Source: Takakia lepidozioides (taxonomy: Eukaryota; Streptophyta; Takakiopsida; Takakiales; Takakiaceae). From it: a stretch of DNA of 64,000 bases. Shown piece by piece: positions 40,301 to 51,199 of the stretch. The number at the start of each line of letters is the position of its first letter. The first letter of the stretch is position 1. Below the pieces are notes generated by a model. The model had not been told where the DNA came from. It saw only the letters and a program-made list of their open reading frames with translations, and did not search any database. The stretch is taken from NCBI GenBank assembly GCA_030704615.1, contig CM060731.1, positions 30,132,001 to 30,196,000 on the forward strand, written 5' to 3'. The translations under genes were made by a program, and so were the position numbers.

Positions 40301-42187
40301 CACCTGGCAGACCCTACTGTGCGGTGCTCATTGTGGGCAGGGAAGTCCTCAAAACACCCACAATTGTGAAGTGTGTTAATGAAAATTTCCTAACTGCTCT
40401 GACCAGAAGGCTGGAGATAACGAGATTGAGGAAGGCGATCGAGGCCCACCAAGGGAAGGGGAAGAGGAAGGCCACTGGCAATGATATGGAGGACACTCCT
40501 GGCTACACAAAGATGATGGAGTATTTTGTGGCGATGAGCCACGGCAAAAAGAGCACAGTCGGGGGCAGGGCGGTGAAAGCCTCCATCGACATGATCCTTG
40601 TGGATATCCCGGATGGGCAGGAGATACTGGGGCTGGGCTCACTACCCTGGTGGAACAAGTACGACGAAAGATACTGGAGCCACACATTCGGGTTCGTAGC
40701 CAACATGTTGGACGACGCTGGCTGTGTTGTTGTGCTAGCAGCCGATGGAGAAGTCACTGAGAATGATATCCAAGTATGGACGGGGAGAAGTGCAGCACCC
40801 TCCTGAAAAAGATCTGGACTTGCATCAACACGCAGGGTCTTCTAAACGATGGCCAGAAGATATGCTGTGGTTCTCCTCTGCTATGCCAATTTCTGCGCCA
40901 AAATTGCCCATGTACGTGTAGGCCACCTCCGACGTTTTCATTTCCTTCTTTGCAGACTCTTATCTTTCAGGCATTCTGCTTCGTGAAGGAACATTCGAAA
41001 TTCAAATTACGTCAAGCAGAAAGACTTGTTGATTCCACAGTTGATCCACTGGAGTATAACGTCCTCTTCAACCATGTGGGAGAGAAGGACATGCTTTGTG
41101 ATTTGTCGGGCAAGCCGTGGAGGTATGGCAGGACCAGGAGTCCAGCATTCATCCAGACGCTCATGGAAACGTGTATGGATGTTGAAGGCAGGGTCCTCGA
41201 CGTCACTGCAAATACAGGTGAGAGCGTTAAGTGATTGCGGCACCGAAATTGACACCATTTCTGATTGTGTATGATTGCTTGTACGAGGAAGCGACTAATT
41301 CTTGAGTTTGGCTGTGCTTGTGTCGTATGAATTCGTAGGTGCCTGTATGTGGGCGGGAAGGATGTCCAACCGATTTGTGTTCTCATTTGAGGGGGATACG
41401 GCCTTGTACGATTTCAATTTGGCGGGCCTACAGCGTCTGCCTCCAACCGAGGATCCCAAAAATGTAGAAGAGGACGTGGAAGGGGAGGAGGAAGAGGAAG
41501 AGGAGGAAGTCCAGGAAATTCGTACGATGCAGGGGCGCTCGAAGCCGCTTCCTCCAATGCCTGTTTTCGAGTGAGTTGCACCATAGTAAGTGTATTGGTT
41601 TCGGTTGTAGGGACCATGCAACCTGCCAATGATTCCCTGTTTGAATGCTCTAATGTGCTTCATTCTATGTTTGTGCGTACACTCAGCCTTGCAGAGTCGT
41701 CCGACGAGGAAATGTTGGGAGACATGCCCGAATCGGACCCTGTTGTAGAGGAGGAGACAAAATCGCATCGGCCATTCTTTGCCAGAAAATCGTTTCTCGC
41801 GAGTCCCAAAAGCCCTTTTTTCTTCCAGCCTATGTAGACACGGCTGCCAGAGAAGCCATCAGGAGGGAGGATAGGCCTACTCGATTTGAGCAATTGAAAT
41901 TCGGGAATGAGCATAGAATTATAATGAGGCGTGAGGCCAAACATAGAATTGTGAAAGGCAGAGTAGGCAAGTTCGTCATAGAATCCGCGTCCGAGAGCGA
42001 GGGGGATGATGAGGACAATTCCGCACCCAGGTGGACAGTTCCGGCCGGTGAGGATGGTATTTTTGAGGGGAGGGCTTCTCAGAGTAACAGCGGTAGCGGC
42101 AGTGCAGGTTCGGAGGCAGGTGGAAGGCAGCCATCCTTGCATGAGGCCGGGGATGCATCGGACAGTGATCGCGGATCCTCACCATAG
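37297..42187 (+). pseudogene. ParB-like / permuted DNA methyltransferase-like protein of the transposon
   Basis: Likely exons: 37,297 or 37,321-38,309; 38,456-38,626; 38,672-38,998; 39,073-39,201; 39,284-39,498; 39,723 to about 40,870; 40,956-41,217; 41,339-41,570; about 41,695 and 41,835-42,187, all with GT-AG type borders. Part 1 has MFFVWDGNHMMLAWTEYI (38,137-38,190), like the DGNHRxxAW loop of ParB-type domains but with Met for Arg. After a Lys-rich linker (39,960-40,300) comes DMILVDIPDG (40,588-40,617) with HTFGFVANMLDDAGCVVVL: this is where DPPY (motif IV) and motif V stand in amino-methyltransferases. It is followed by GRVLDVTANTGA and GRMSNRFVFSFEGD (41,190-41,395), i.e. SAM motif I and the acidic motif II. 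Order IV then I is that of beta-class N6A/N4C DNA methyltransferases. DIPD instead of DPPY may abolish catalysis. Lesions: TAG 37,696, TGA 37,945, TAG 39,079, frameshifts near 38,690 and 40,790. Tail acidic, shared with 6,463-6,855. Confidence 0.68.
38340..41245. repeat. Palindrome core motifs inside introns of the methyltransferase-like gene
   Basis: Variants of the element core sit in introns: ATTGCGGCGCCGAAG at about 38,343; TTGTGCCGAAATC at about 38,408; ATTGCGGCGCCAAAATA at about 39,564; ATTTTGGTGCCGAAAT at about 39,631; ATTTCTGCGCCAAAATTG at about 40,888; ATTGCGGCACCGAAATTG at about 41,234. None falls in an exon. Confidence 0.8.
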
Positions 42188-42424
42188 CAAAGTCTCATTT
42201 GGATCATTTTGTTGTACAGTTCTGAAACACTTAATGAAAATATTGACGATTTCAAGAATCATTGTGTTCAGACTGCATGTCCGATTCCCTACATTTCTTC
42301 CGGCAACCTAAATGTATAATAAAAGCAGAAGAGACGCAAACTTAAGTAAAGAACCCTACAAGTAAATTATGCACACCAGCGAGCCGGGAACTTGAAGCCA
42401 TGAAAACCCTACCGTTTCTAACAT

Positions 42425-42785
42425 TCCTATTGGGAATTTCTGCGCCGAAATAGCCCAGTGTGCGCCTTCATAATATGGGCCTTATAAAATTCCACGAAGG
42501 AATTACTACACCAAAATATCACGATGGAAGCCTTCAGCACAAGGCACTTCAGCACATTCCACTAGGGTATTTCGGCGCCGAAATAGCCCGCTCTGCGCCA
42601 TAAAATACCGCAGTATATCACATTTTAAGAGGAGACTTCGGCGCCAAAATACCCCGGTGGATGTCTTCAAAACACCACTTTAGCACACTGCTCTTGGGAA
42701 TTTCGGCGCCGAAATACCAAGGTCGGTGGTTTTAGGACGGCGGTGGTTTTAGCACAATTTCTTCCCGTAATGTCGTGGCACCTTC
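42425..42785. repeat. Palindrome patch downstream of the methyltransferase-like gene
   Basis: Five to six copies at 60-90 bp steps, e.g. GGGAATTTCGGCGCCGAAAT near 42,698 and GGTATTTCGGCGCCGAAATA near 42,566, with partial copies (CTGCGCCGAAAT, CTACACCAAAAT) in between. A lone decayed copy (ACGGCACCGAAATACC) is at 43,945. Confidence 0.9.
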
Positions 42786-43064
42786 TTTGTCGAGCCCCTT
42801 GTAGCCCCACTCATTTTTGATCACCTGTGTGGGTAGCCGTTGCTGGCCAATGGGGGCACGTATTGCCGTTGCCCCAGAGAAGATCACCTGAGAAGGTTTT
42901 CCTCATTGGGTTTTCAATGTTTGCATCTCCTTGTTTAAAAACAACAGTGATTACTTGTCCCTCTCCATTCCCGGTGGGCGCACACTTCCTCAATGTCGCC
43001 CTGTATAAGTGCCTTCTGCATTCGACGGAGCGGGATTGGAGGATCGCGATTGCGTGAGCCGGTG

Positions 43065-43619
43065 ATGGGAGACATTATGGTGGAGTTGGACTTCAGTGAA
43101 GGTACACGCAGGGTGACGAGTTTCCGAGCACTTCTGTGGGATTCTCTTTGGGTGAGGCCTGCCAGTGGACAACAGTGGATACTTGTTGTGCGAGATAGAC
43201 CTGGAAGACGGAGTGTTCGTCTCTTCATCATGAGATGTTGTTGCGGCGAGTTCTGGAGGTCTTACTACCATAACTATACTGCACCTCCACAGTATTTGCT
43301 CCCGGATAGGGCTCTTGAGTTGCTCACTCACTCTTCTGGGCCAGGGAATATGTTGTTGACACTAAGGAAGAATCGGAACAGGTTTGTCCTAGATGTTTGC
43401 GAATTTCACGACGTTGTGGAGGAGGTCCCAATAGGAGGCCTCCAATATCTGCATGTTTTCACGAACGTGACCTCTATAGATATCTTGTATCTTTATGTTT
43501 GCCATCTTAATCCAGAAAACGGCAATGCGCAGTGGACAAGTACCGCACTACTCCTAATTCTGGACTTGTGGTTCGACGACTCGGTGGTTCGTGTTGTGAA
43601 TGTCAACGCAGCAACATAA
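43065..43619 (+). CDS. Element accessory gene B, unknown function
   Basis: Intact frame; start chosen at ATG 43,065 (GTGATGGGAGAC context), giving 184 residues; an upstream in-frame ATG at 42,993 would add 24. Stop TAA 43,617-43,619. No domain recognised. Visible: GDIMVELDFSEG at the start, QQWILVVRDRPGRR, LFIMRCCCGEFW with three Cys, HNYTAPPQYLLP, and a hydrophobic C-terminal half. The pattern resembles gene A (25,603-26,202): D-I-hydrophobic-V-x-L-D near the start, W-(F/I)-L-x3-D, and CC-x2-(W/F)-x2-Y. If the two are paralogues the element carries one near each end. It lies about 0.47 kb inside the right TIR, downstream of and in the same direction as the methyltransferase-like gene. Confidence 0.55.
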   Translation: MGDIMVELDFSEGTRRVTSFRALLWDSLWVRPASGQQWILVVRDRPGRRSVRLFIMRCCCGEFWRSYYHNYTAPPQYLLPDRALELLTHSSGPGNMLLTLRKNRNRFVLDVCEFHDVVEEVPIGGLQYLHVFTNVTSIDILYLYVCHLNPENGNAQWTSTALLLILDLWFDDSVVRVVNVNAAT

Positions 43620-44049
43620 CGCGGTAATGATCATTGTGGAGGGTGATTGGAGGGCACAGGCTCCGGGACATGGTAGTTCCACAGGTTTCTTATGCCGCAG
43701 TGGTATTTCTGATGATGGAAGCTCGGAGTAGTCGCTGTACAAAATAAAAACTTGTGGTTGCCTGATGTTTTTATTTCGAGCGTCATATCAATGTGGGCTT
43801 GATGTTGAGTTGAATGGGGTTTGCAAGTTCAACTGTCGTCTGACCCTGAATGTATTACCTTGTCAGTACAATGGCTTGTGAGGGCTACAATTTTGTGTCT
43901 CTTTCCTGTCCTGCACAATGTTTTACAGTGGTGACGTGGAATAACGGCACCGAAATACCTCATCCCGCATCTTGGACCAGGAGAAACAGACCCTATTACC
44001 GAGGTAAGAGGACATACCACCGTCGATAAATGCACGAAAATTCCAATTC

Positions 44050-44115
44050 CGCGGATGCCCGCTCATGGGCTCATGGGCTCATGGGCTCATGAAATAGTAA
44101 ACCTCAGAAGCGCTC
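44050..44115 (+). repeat. Element 2 right end: GGGCTCAT repeats, TIR (44,085-44,105), target duplication (44,106-44,115)
   Basis: Four tandem GCTCATGG units end in the TIR GCTCATGAAATAG-TAAACCTC. The next ten bases AGAAGCGCTC match, in inverted orientation, those beside the TIR at 27,175-27,195. A palindromic fit of this length at both ends by chance is very unlikely. Confidence 0.9.
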
Positions 44116-44274
44116 CCCCGTGAAGTGCTCCCCTTCTTGTTGCCGCTCTCCTTAATCTACCCGCAAGCTGTTCTAACCACCTAACTAACTAACCGTCACC
44201 CCTGAAGTAACACGTTCCCTCTGCAGATGTCGTTCCCACACAGTCGTTCCCTGTCAATGATAACTGTTCCCTAT

Positions 44275-44475
44275 GTACTGTGACAGGCTGTGTCAAGCTG
44301 TGACTGGCTGTGTAAAGCTGTGTCGGGCTGTGGCGGCTGTGACTGGCTGTGACGGGCTGTGTGAAGCTGTATCGGGATGCGTTTGACTGTGACGGGCTGT
44401 GTGAAGCTGTGTCGGGCTGCGTCTGACTGTGACGGGTTGTGTGAAGCTGTGTGGAGCTGTGTCGGGCTGTGTACC
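44275..44475. repeat. Decamer-based tandem repeat (GCTGTGTCGG type)
   Basis: About 20 copies of a 10-base unit with variants GCTGTGTCGG, GCTGTGACGG, GCTGTGTGAA, often in a 30-40 bp higher-order pattern. It lies 160 bases outside the element's right end. Minus-strand frames simply repeat Thr/Gln/Pro/His/Ser. Confidence 0.9.
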
Positions 44476-45254
44476 CCCCCTAAAGCCTGCTGCTGCCACC
44501 CCTAAGGCTCATGTTGGTCTCAGTCTGCGCAAAAATTAAGGGTACCCCACAGAACCCGTAAAAGCGTCTAAGTCCCAAGCAGCCATCTAACACTCTGGAG
44601 TCTAGCTTCTCTTGTGCAGGGGCCAAGGGACAAAGTCCTGTTTATGTAGTGCCCTACGAAGTGAACTTGGTTTGAGCATCCTCTTGGGTTCGAGTATCCT
44701 ATTTGTAGGTTTGAGCAAGACTGGCAGATCAACTGGGTTTGAGAGTGTGGTCAAACTCTATTGATCTGCCCATTGCAGTTCAAAATGCTATTTGGATTAC
44801 CACTCAAGCATGCATGGCCTGCGTGCATCCTGAAGCTGCACCCCTGACACTTTCTCTTCCCCCATGGCCAATGGAAGACACAACAATGTCCTGTGTTTCG
44901 CAATTTCGGTACACGTATATAATCAGTCTTGTATATATTACAACGTAAAAAATGTACATCCCTAGGCTTAAGCTCCGATATTGAATAATCTTTGACATGT
45001 GTGTTTGCAGGAAGCAAACACGTATGGGAGCTATGTAAAGCTCAAGCTGCTGGCCATTCCAGACACTGAATCAAGTACCTGTAGGCCTTAGGTAGTGGGC
45101 AATAGTCTACAGTCTGAGAACAGGCTGAAAAGGTAGGTGAAGAGATTCTATTTGGCATCCATTGACCCTTCGGCCTGGAAACCAAGCCAGTGACTGGCAC
45201 AATAATGTTCTATGGCAGATGTTGAAGCTCCATGATAGTACAATTTGCAAAGGT
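44476..45254. other. 3' flank of the invertase gene, no further gene seen
   Basis: Nothing recognised apart from probable 3' untranslated sequence of the minus-strand gene that ends at 45,255. Confidence 0.4.
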
Positions 45255-48200
45255 CTAAATCAATTCTGAGAATTTAACAGTCCTCATATTCCACACTTCA
45301 ACACTGTGAGCTGTGACATCTTTAGTGCCATTGTTGAAAAGGTACACATGTGCTGATTTTCCAAATGCAAGCTCAGGGTAGACCCTTGACGTGATAACAG
45401 TTCTGCCTCCTTGGGCAAAGCTTTCCACAACTACATGATCCACCTGCACACACCACCAGGATTGGTGATGAATTAGCAGAATCTCGATGACCAACAAACT
45501 AGACCCTAGATCTTTTACTCAAATAGGGAAAGTGGGTTCGATGTGGGAGTGGTTATAATTTTGAAATCGCTTGTATATAGAAGGAGGATCGCATACCAGG
45601 ACACGGAGAGACAGAAATTTGTCAGTTGGATACACACGGACATAGCTGCCGTAAGTGGTTTTGTCGAGATCCGATCCCACAGACGACCTGCGCGCCAAAA
45701 CAACAGCTTAGGATATCCACGACGTTCAAAGATTTTAGAGTGTCAAAGTCTGTAGAACGAAATCCAAGAGCTTTCTAAGTCCTCTTGTCGCTTGAGTAGA
45801 AAGACGATTGATGATTGTAAATAACCTGCTTTGATCACTGCAAAAGAGTATCTTCCAGCCGCCCAGTCTGGTGTGGACGAAGTGGAAGTAGATGGCCGTC
45901 TGCTCCTGCATGTCATCTGTGGCCAGCACCAGGATTCCAAAGGGTCCATAGAGGCCTCTCGTCGCTGACTGAGTTTGGCTGCACATCAGCTGCCCCTCCT
46001 CGGCAAGGACCTCCGGCGGCGTACCTCCTTGGCTCACATCAGGAATCTCAAATGATAACTGTATATCAAGCTGCACAAGACACGATTGTATCATTGATCA
46101 AGCTCGACCAGCTTCCCCCCGGTATTCAAGATAGGAATTTTTTACACGAAAAATGACAGTGTCTGTAGAGAGCGATGAAAACCTGAGCCCCTTGAACATC
46201 CAAAAGTTGCACAACCGAGCCTGAGGGGAGTTTCACATTCTTAGAGAAGACTTTGCTGCTACGGAGATGCTCCACCTCCTCAATTGGCCATTGGCTGAGG
46301 TCAGAGGTGGTCTTCCCCTCTAGCCAAACTTTCCGCGGTATTACCTGCCACCCAGTGGATTACAAGGGCCCTCCCCATCAGCTCGCGAGCCGTAACCAAG
46401 GCCTTCTTGCACATTGGTTGTATTTGCGTTCCGGAGTCAAGAACTGATGACAGGACCGATTCGTTCATGGCAGATCATATGTGCATGTTCAATCTCTAGA
46501 GTTGCGTCCTAGGGGGGTATCAAACCACTTGAGGTCGAATGTGAGAAAATCCGCGCACCTGGATAGATGCCCAACCCTTCTCAATGTCATCTTGCACACT
46601 GTCGGACTCATTGACCCACCCATACAGAATTCGCCGGCGTGTGCGCTGATCATAGAATGTCTTGGAGGCATAAAATTTTCCGTAATCGTAACGTAACCCG
46701 ATGCCAGTGTCGATTTCAGGATTCTCTGGCTCGTAAGTGTCGGATTCTGTGCGGTATTTCCCCACAGAATAGTAGTCGTGCTTTTTATCATCTGAGCTGA
46801 TTTTGAGCACGTGTTTTACTGAGGGTCCATGGACTGAGGGGTCCAGGCCCAGCTCACCCGAAAGTTGCACAGGGTAAAAATCTGGGCATTCCCACATTCC
46901 AGTGCCTGCGTGAGAGTGCAATTGTTGATCGTATTTCCAGGTTTGAAAATCTTTGCTTTTGAACAACAGAGCAGTTCCAATTGTCCCTCCAGCACCTGTG
47001 TTTGCACCCACCAGCATTCTCCATACCCCATCAGGGCCTTTCCAAGCGGTTGTGGGATCCCGAAATTCAGTGCTGTTGTATCCCGGCGGAGCGACTGCAA
47101 TTGGATTGCGCGGATCCTTGTTCAAACACATGCTCAACAGAATAAGTTCAAGAAGAGGATCTTCAGGATGAAATTATTGATTCCAGAGTTCTAACTTAGA
47201 TTAGTTCCGGACGATGATCTCGAGTTGGATCGGCTTCAAAGTTGCCCCTAGCTATGGACCGACCGAAATTGCGAGAATTGTGGAGCACTATACGTCAAAT
47301 TTCAAGAGCCACCGACAGTCTAGTCACTAGTGATCATGCTTGCTACCAGAACAGAGATGGGACACAGGTGGCTGTTGTGGAATGGACCACTCGTGAACTC
47401 ATGGGTCCAGGAATCTTCGACGTTGAATCTCCAGATAAAGTACTGAAATGCAGGTAGACGTGTAGACTCCTTCACATTGTATTTCAGTGGTCCTACGACT
47501 TAACAGAATAAGATTGGATGCGGCGGACAGGCAGTGTAAAAGAGAGTATGGAAGAAGAGGAGACAGACTAACCTTAATCCATTTTCTGAGCAAGGGGTCG
47601 GATTTATCGGCAGGAATGGCCAAGTTCTGTGTTTGGATAGATGCATTCGAGTTGCCAGTGTACAGCAACACAGGAGAGCCATCTTCCACAAAAGTAGCCG
47701 ACCCAGACCACACTCCATTGACATCATACCATTTGTCTCGATAAAGCGCTGATTCCAGGTAGCGCCAATGAATGAGGTCTCGTGAGACTGCATGACCCCA
47801 CTCTATAGTACCGGCCACTGCTGCATGTGGGTTGTACTGATAGAAGAGGTGATAGTATCCCTTGTAATACATTGGCCCTGCCAGGAGATTCTCAAAGATC
47901 TGAGTTGCGTAATATTCCTCTAATCTCTTGAAAGTCAGTTGAGCTAGTTCATGTGGATATGAGGAAATTGAGAGCTCACTCTTGACTAGGTGAACTGAGC
48001 GCAAGTATATGAACATGTCCTTGAACAGATCGTGTACTTTTTATTTCTGAACTAAACAAGAACCTTCCAGGATCTTATATAGATCTGCTATGTACAGTGT
48101 ACTAGCGATTGATCGAGAAGTTATTGCCGAGTAAATGTCAAACTACAGCTCGACAAGTGTGCCCGGTGAGAATACTTGTATGGCATGGTTCACCATTCGA

Positions 48201-49702
48201 GCATCAAGATGAGAGCTCTGTGAGTCCATCAATAGATAATATATCTCAGGGATGCAGTCCAATCCCTGCACCCCGCAACACACACTTCTGTTGTACGAAT
48301 ACGTATCAATTCAAGTTGCTGAATCTATGCCTCGAATGTCCCAACATCAACAATCTAGAAATACTTCGCCATTGAGGAAATTTTCAAGAACAGAATTTTG
48401 AACTTTCTCCCTAAGTACTATGCCGCCGAAAATATTCAAGAAAGGTATACAAGATTTCCATTCCTACTGAAAAATGCCATGAAATTTTAGATGAAGGTAG
48501 GGCATATAGTTAGGAATGCCCATGATTCAGCGGTCAAAATTTTATATATATCTAGATCGTAAAATTGTTAAATTTGTTATCTAGGGAATCTGCAGGTAGA
48601 TCATGACACAATGAATGCTACTGATTAACTGCTGCCTGGTCCAGCGTAATCCTGACTTCAGTCTAAACTAATTCTGGTGGTGATCAGCACTGGCAGTGAC
48701 TCTCTGGGAGTGGCAAAGCTAGCAGATTTGGAATCAGAATAAGAGTCAAATCGAAATTAGAGATCATAATTATTGAGGACAAAAGTGGAGAGACTGACCA
48801 TTTGGATCTGTTGTTGAATTCGCATCACAATTTCATCGTCCGCCAAGCACCCACGCATACACGTTTGTTTAAACCAGTGTTAAAATGAGGCGCCTTTGAT
48901 AGGGAGAGGAATCGAAATATGGATATTTGCTTTACGTATCCCAAATGACGTGAATGCTTATTCTCGGGAAGTTGAGTAACACCTCTACTTAGATCTTCAA
49001 CAACACAAAGAGAAAATCTGTGCACCAAAGCTCTTAAATGTCCGCGTGTGTGTGTATCTAGAGTCCAAATTGGTGCGTGGGGGGCTGCTCAAGCTCTGGT
49101 ACTTTGTCCTCTAGATATCTTGCAGGTTTATGCTCAGGACTGGTATTCCTCCCCCTGAAGACTGAGCTTCCTTGTTCATGTTCCTGAAGCCCAAAGCGGG
49201 CCAAGTCCTCATACTAGCAGGAATAGTCTTATTAAAAGGTATTTAACTCTTAGAAGAAAAAACTAGTTCTAAGATATATCCCCAGGCTCTCTCGTCATCA
49301 CTTGGTTTTGACAAATCCGAAGAGTCCCCAGTTTATGGACAAGCGCGTACCGTTCATCCAATGCTTCTTAGGCTGAAAATGATAGGCAGTGCGAGCGGGT
49401 GCCTTTGATAATTCTTTGGCCTTCTTGGCGGTGGTGGATGCTGCAGGAATTTCCCCCTGCTCGAGCCGTCGGCGGAAAGCGAGATCCTCCTGGGCAGCAG
49501 TGGACAAGGAAAAAGAATAACCCGGGCCAGTGTGCAAGGAGGAGATGGTCCCAGCTAGTAAGCTCAACAAAATGAGCTGGGCCAACACAGGCATACCCGA
49601 TACCGGTGACATCGACCGGCATCGACCAGTGCCGGTTCTGACTTGCAAGAACCCACGTGAGGAAAAAGAGGTACCATACATCTTCGGACGGACTTCCTTC
49701 AT
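45255..49702 (-). CDS. Beta-fructofuranosidase (acid invertase, GH32), apparently intact
   Basis: Hydrolyses sucrose to glucose and fructose, probably in the cell wall or vacuole. Eight exons (minus): 49,702-49,351; 48,807-48,799; 47,877-47,573; 47,116-46,559; 46,344-46,183; 46,070-45,826; 45,687-45,597; 45,443-45,255. Phases agree and the sum is 1,911 nt (636 residues). Exon 1 has a hydrophobic signal or anchor ([15 protein letters not shown]) and ends [12 protein letters not shown]; the 9-nt mini-exon ATCCAAATG supplies DPN, giving the WMNDPNG motif with the nucleophile Asp. FRDPTTAW holds the transition-state Asp and GMWECPDF the acid/base Glu. Pro in WECPD is typical of cell-wall invertases and fructan exohydrolases; vacuolar forms usually have Val. 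The C-terminal beta-sandwich shows [18 protein letters not shown]. Start uncertain: Met at 49,702, 49,612 or 49,594 (636, 606 or 600 residues); the last two put the hydrophobic segment close to the N-terminus. Confidence 0.96.
48799..48807 (-). other. Nine-nucleotide mini-exon of the invertase gene
   Basis: ATCCAAATG is flanked by CAACAG acceptor and GTCAGT donor and is the only segment in the 1.47-kb gap between exons that restores WMN-DPN-GP in phase (1 + 9 + 2). The same mini-exon is one of the smallest known functional plant exons. Confidence 0.93.
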
Positions 49703-51170
49703 AGCTGGAAATGGAAAGAATGAGAAGAGAGGTGGTGTGAGGATGAGGATAGCTCACCCGATAGACGATAGACAAGCTTTTTCCCATGTAGTGAACCCTC
49801 TTAAATTCAGTTTCTGAGTTTCTGAATTTCTGAGAGAGACGCGTGCACACTGTTCAAAAGGAGACTTGGTAGATTTGGAAGGTGCCTGGCGGCCATGATG
49901 ACCATCACCAGATTTGCGATGCCTGGATATGATAATCACATGTGTGCGGTTAACAGAAGCTGAGTTGAAGAGGCGTACAGCAGCATGCTTGCTTCATGTG
50001 GCCATGCTCCAGCATGGATGCATTCTAAAGTTGGAAACGTAAGTTCTCCATCACTCCACTGCATAGAGATGTCAGCTGAAGTGCTGGCTATGGTCAGTCA
50101 CCAGCTTGTGTATCCTTTCTGCTGTACAACATTGACTCTATGCACTGTTTACGAGTTGGATCTGCCAGTAGATGCAGGGTGTACGTACGCACTCATTGAG
50201 ATTTATATGGAAAAGTGAAGGTAAAGCATCCATAGTGCAGTACTGTCCAGTGCTTCTTCTTTGTCCTGCGTTTTCTTTTCATGTCGTCGGCCTCCCTTTA
50301 GATCCTGTGTAGGTAGCCAGTCTTGTCTTGCTTACATTTCTTCCATTTCTAACTTCATTTTTCCTGGTCTTTGGTTCTACCTTCCTCCCAACCCTCGGAT
50401 CTGCTGAATCCACATGGATCAGTGTGAAGAAGCAGCGCATCACTGTGCTTGAATCAGTCCAAGTCATCACCTTTAAGTCTAAATCTCCTTCTATGAGACT
50501 TCCTAGATGATGTTACACTACAACCCAACTCAAATCATGGATGCTTTATCCACCAGCACGGCTTCAAACCGCAGACGTAACTATCAGCCTAGCTCGCACC
50601 GTCACGCCTTCGCTGACTCGCGCCTTCGTCTCTCTTTTGTGTGGACTGGAAGAAGGCTGCTACAAGAGACCAAGCTTGCAGCCACAGGCACAAAACTGTA
50701 CTGGAGGTTTGGTGTGGTACCCAATAGTATGCCCTAAACAGGCTGGAAAGTGCGGCTTCGTTCAGCTCTTCTGTGTGGTTTACCTACATCCCCTAAACAT
50801 CTGATTCTCATTCTACTCATTGATGCGAATTTTAAGGCTAATAAAAAAATAGAAAAACAGTAAAAATAAAGGCTAATATCAGATCCGGACTATGAACCAG
50901 GTGCTACTAAACTTCTACCACAGGTCATGCAAACATTACTTCATTATTCATACCCTTGCACAAATTTACAAGACTAGAATCCAATTCTGACTAAGACTTT
51001 TATTTATTTCAGGTTGGTTCAGGTTCCAAATTTTTATTTTCTAAGGGGGCCTGGTTGCAGAGCCCACAAAAGGGAGCTGGAAGAAACCAAATAAATTGTA
51101 TACCCCTTACCCTCCAGAGAGAGAAGAATCCGGCCAAAGCCGACGTAACTAAGAGTCACTTCGGCCTTAC
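49703..51170. other. Upstream region of the invertase gene, no gene seen
   Basis: Putative promoter side of the invertase. No convincing TATA or repeat; short frames only. Confidence 0.4.
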
Positions 51171-51199
51171 CCTCCATATATAGTCTCTCCAGGCGGTGG

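Larger units (their letters stand above)
37300..44105. mobile_element. Element 2, right half: about 6.8 kb of the 15-kb transposon
   Basis: Holds the methyltransferase-like gene, a palindrome patch, small gene B and the right TIR. With 18,962-27,195 reversed and placed before it, it forms one element with inverted ends and a 10-bp target duplication. Confidence 0.85.

Noticed and set aside
43065-43619. Gene B as the C-terminus of the methyltransferase-like gene
   Set aside because: A stop at 42,185-42,187 and a palindrome patch separate them, and element 1 has the same acidic end without gene B.
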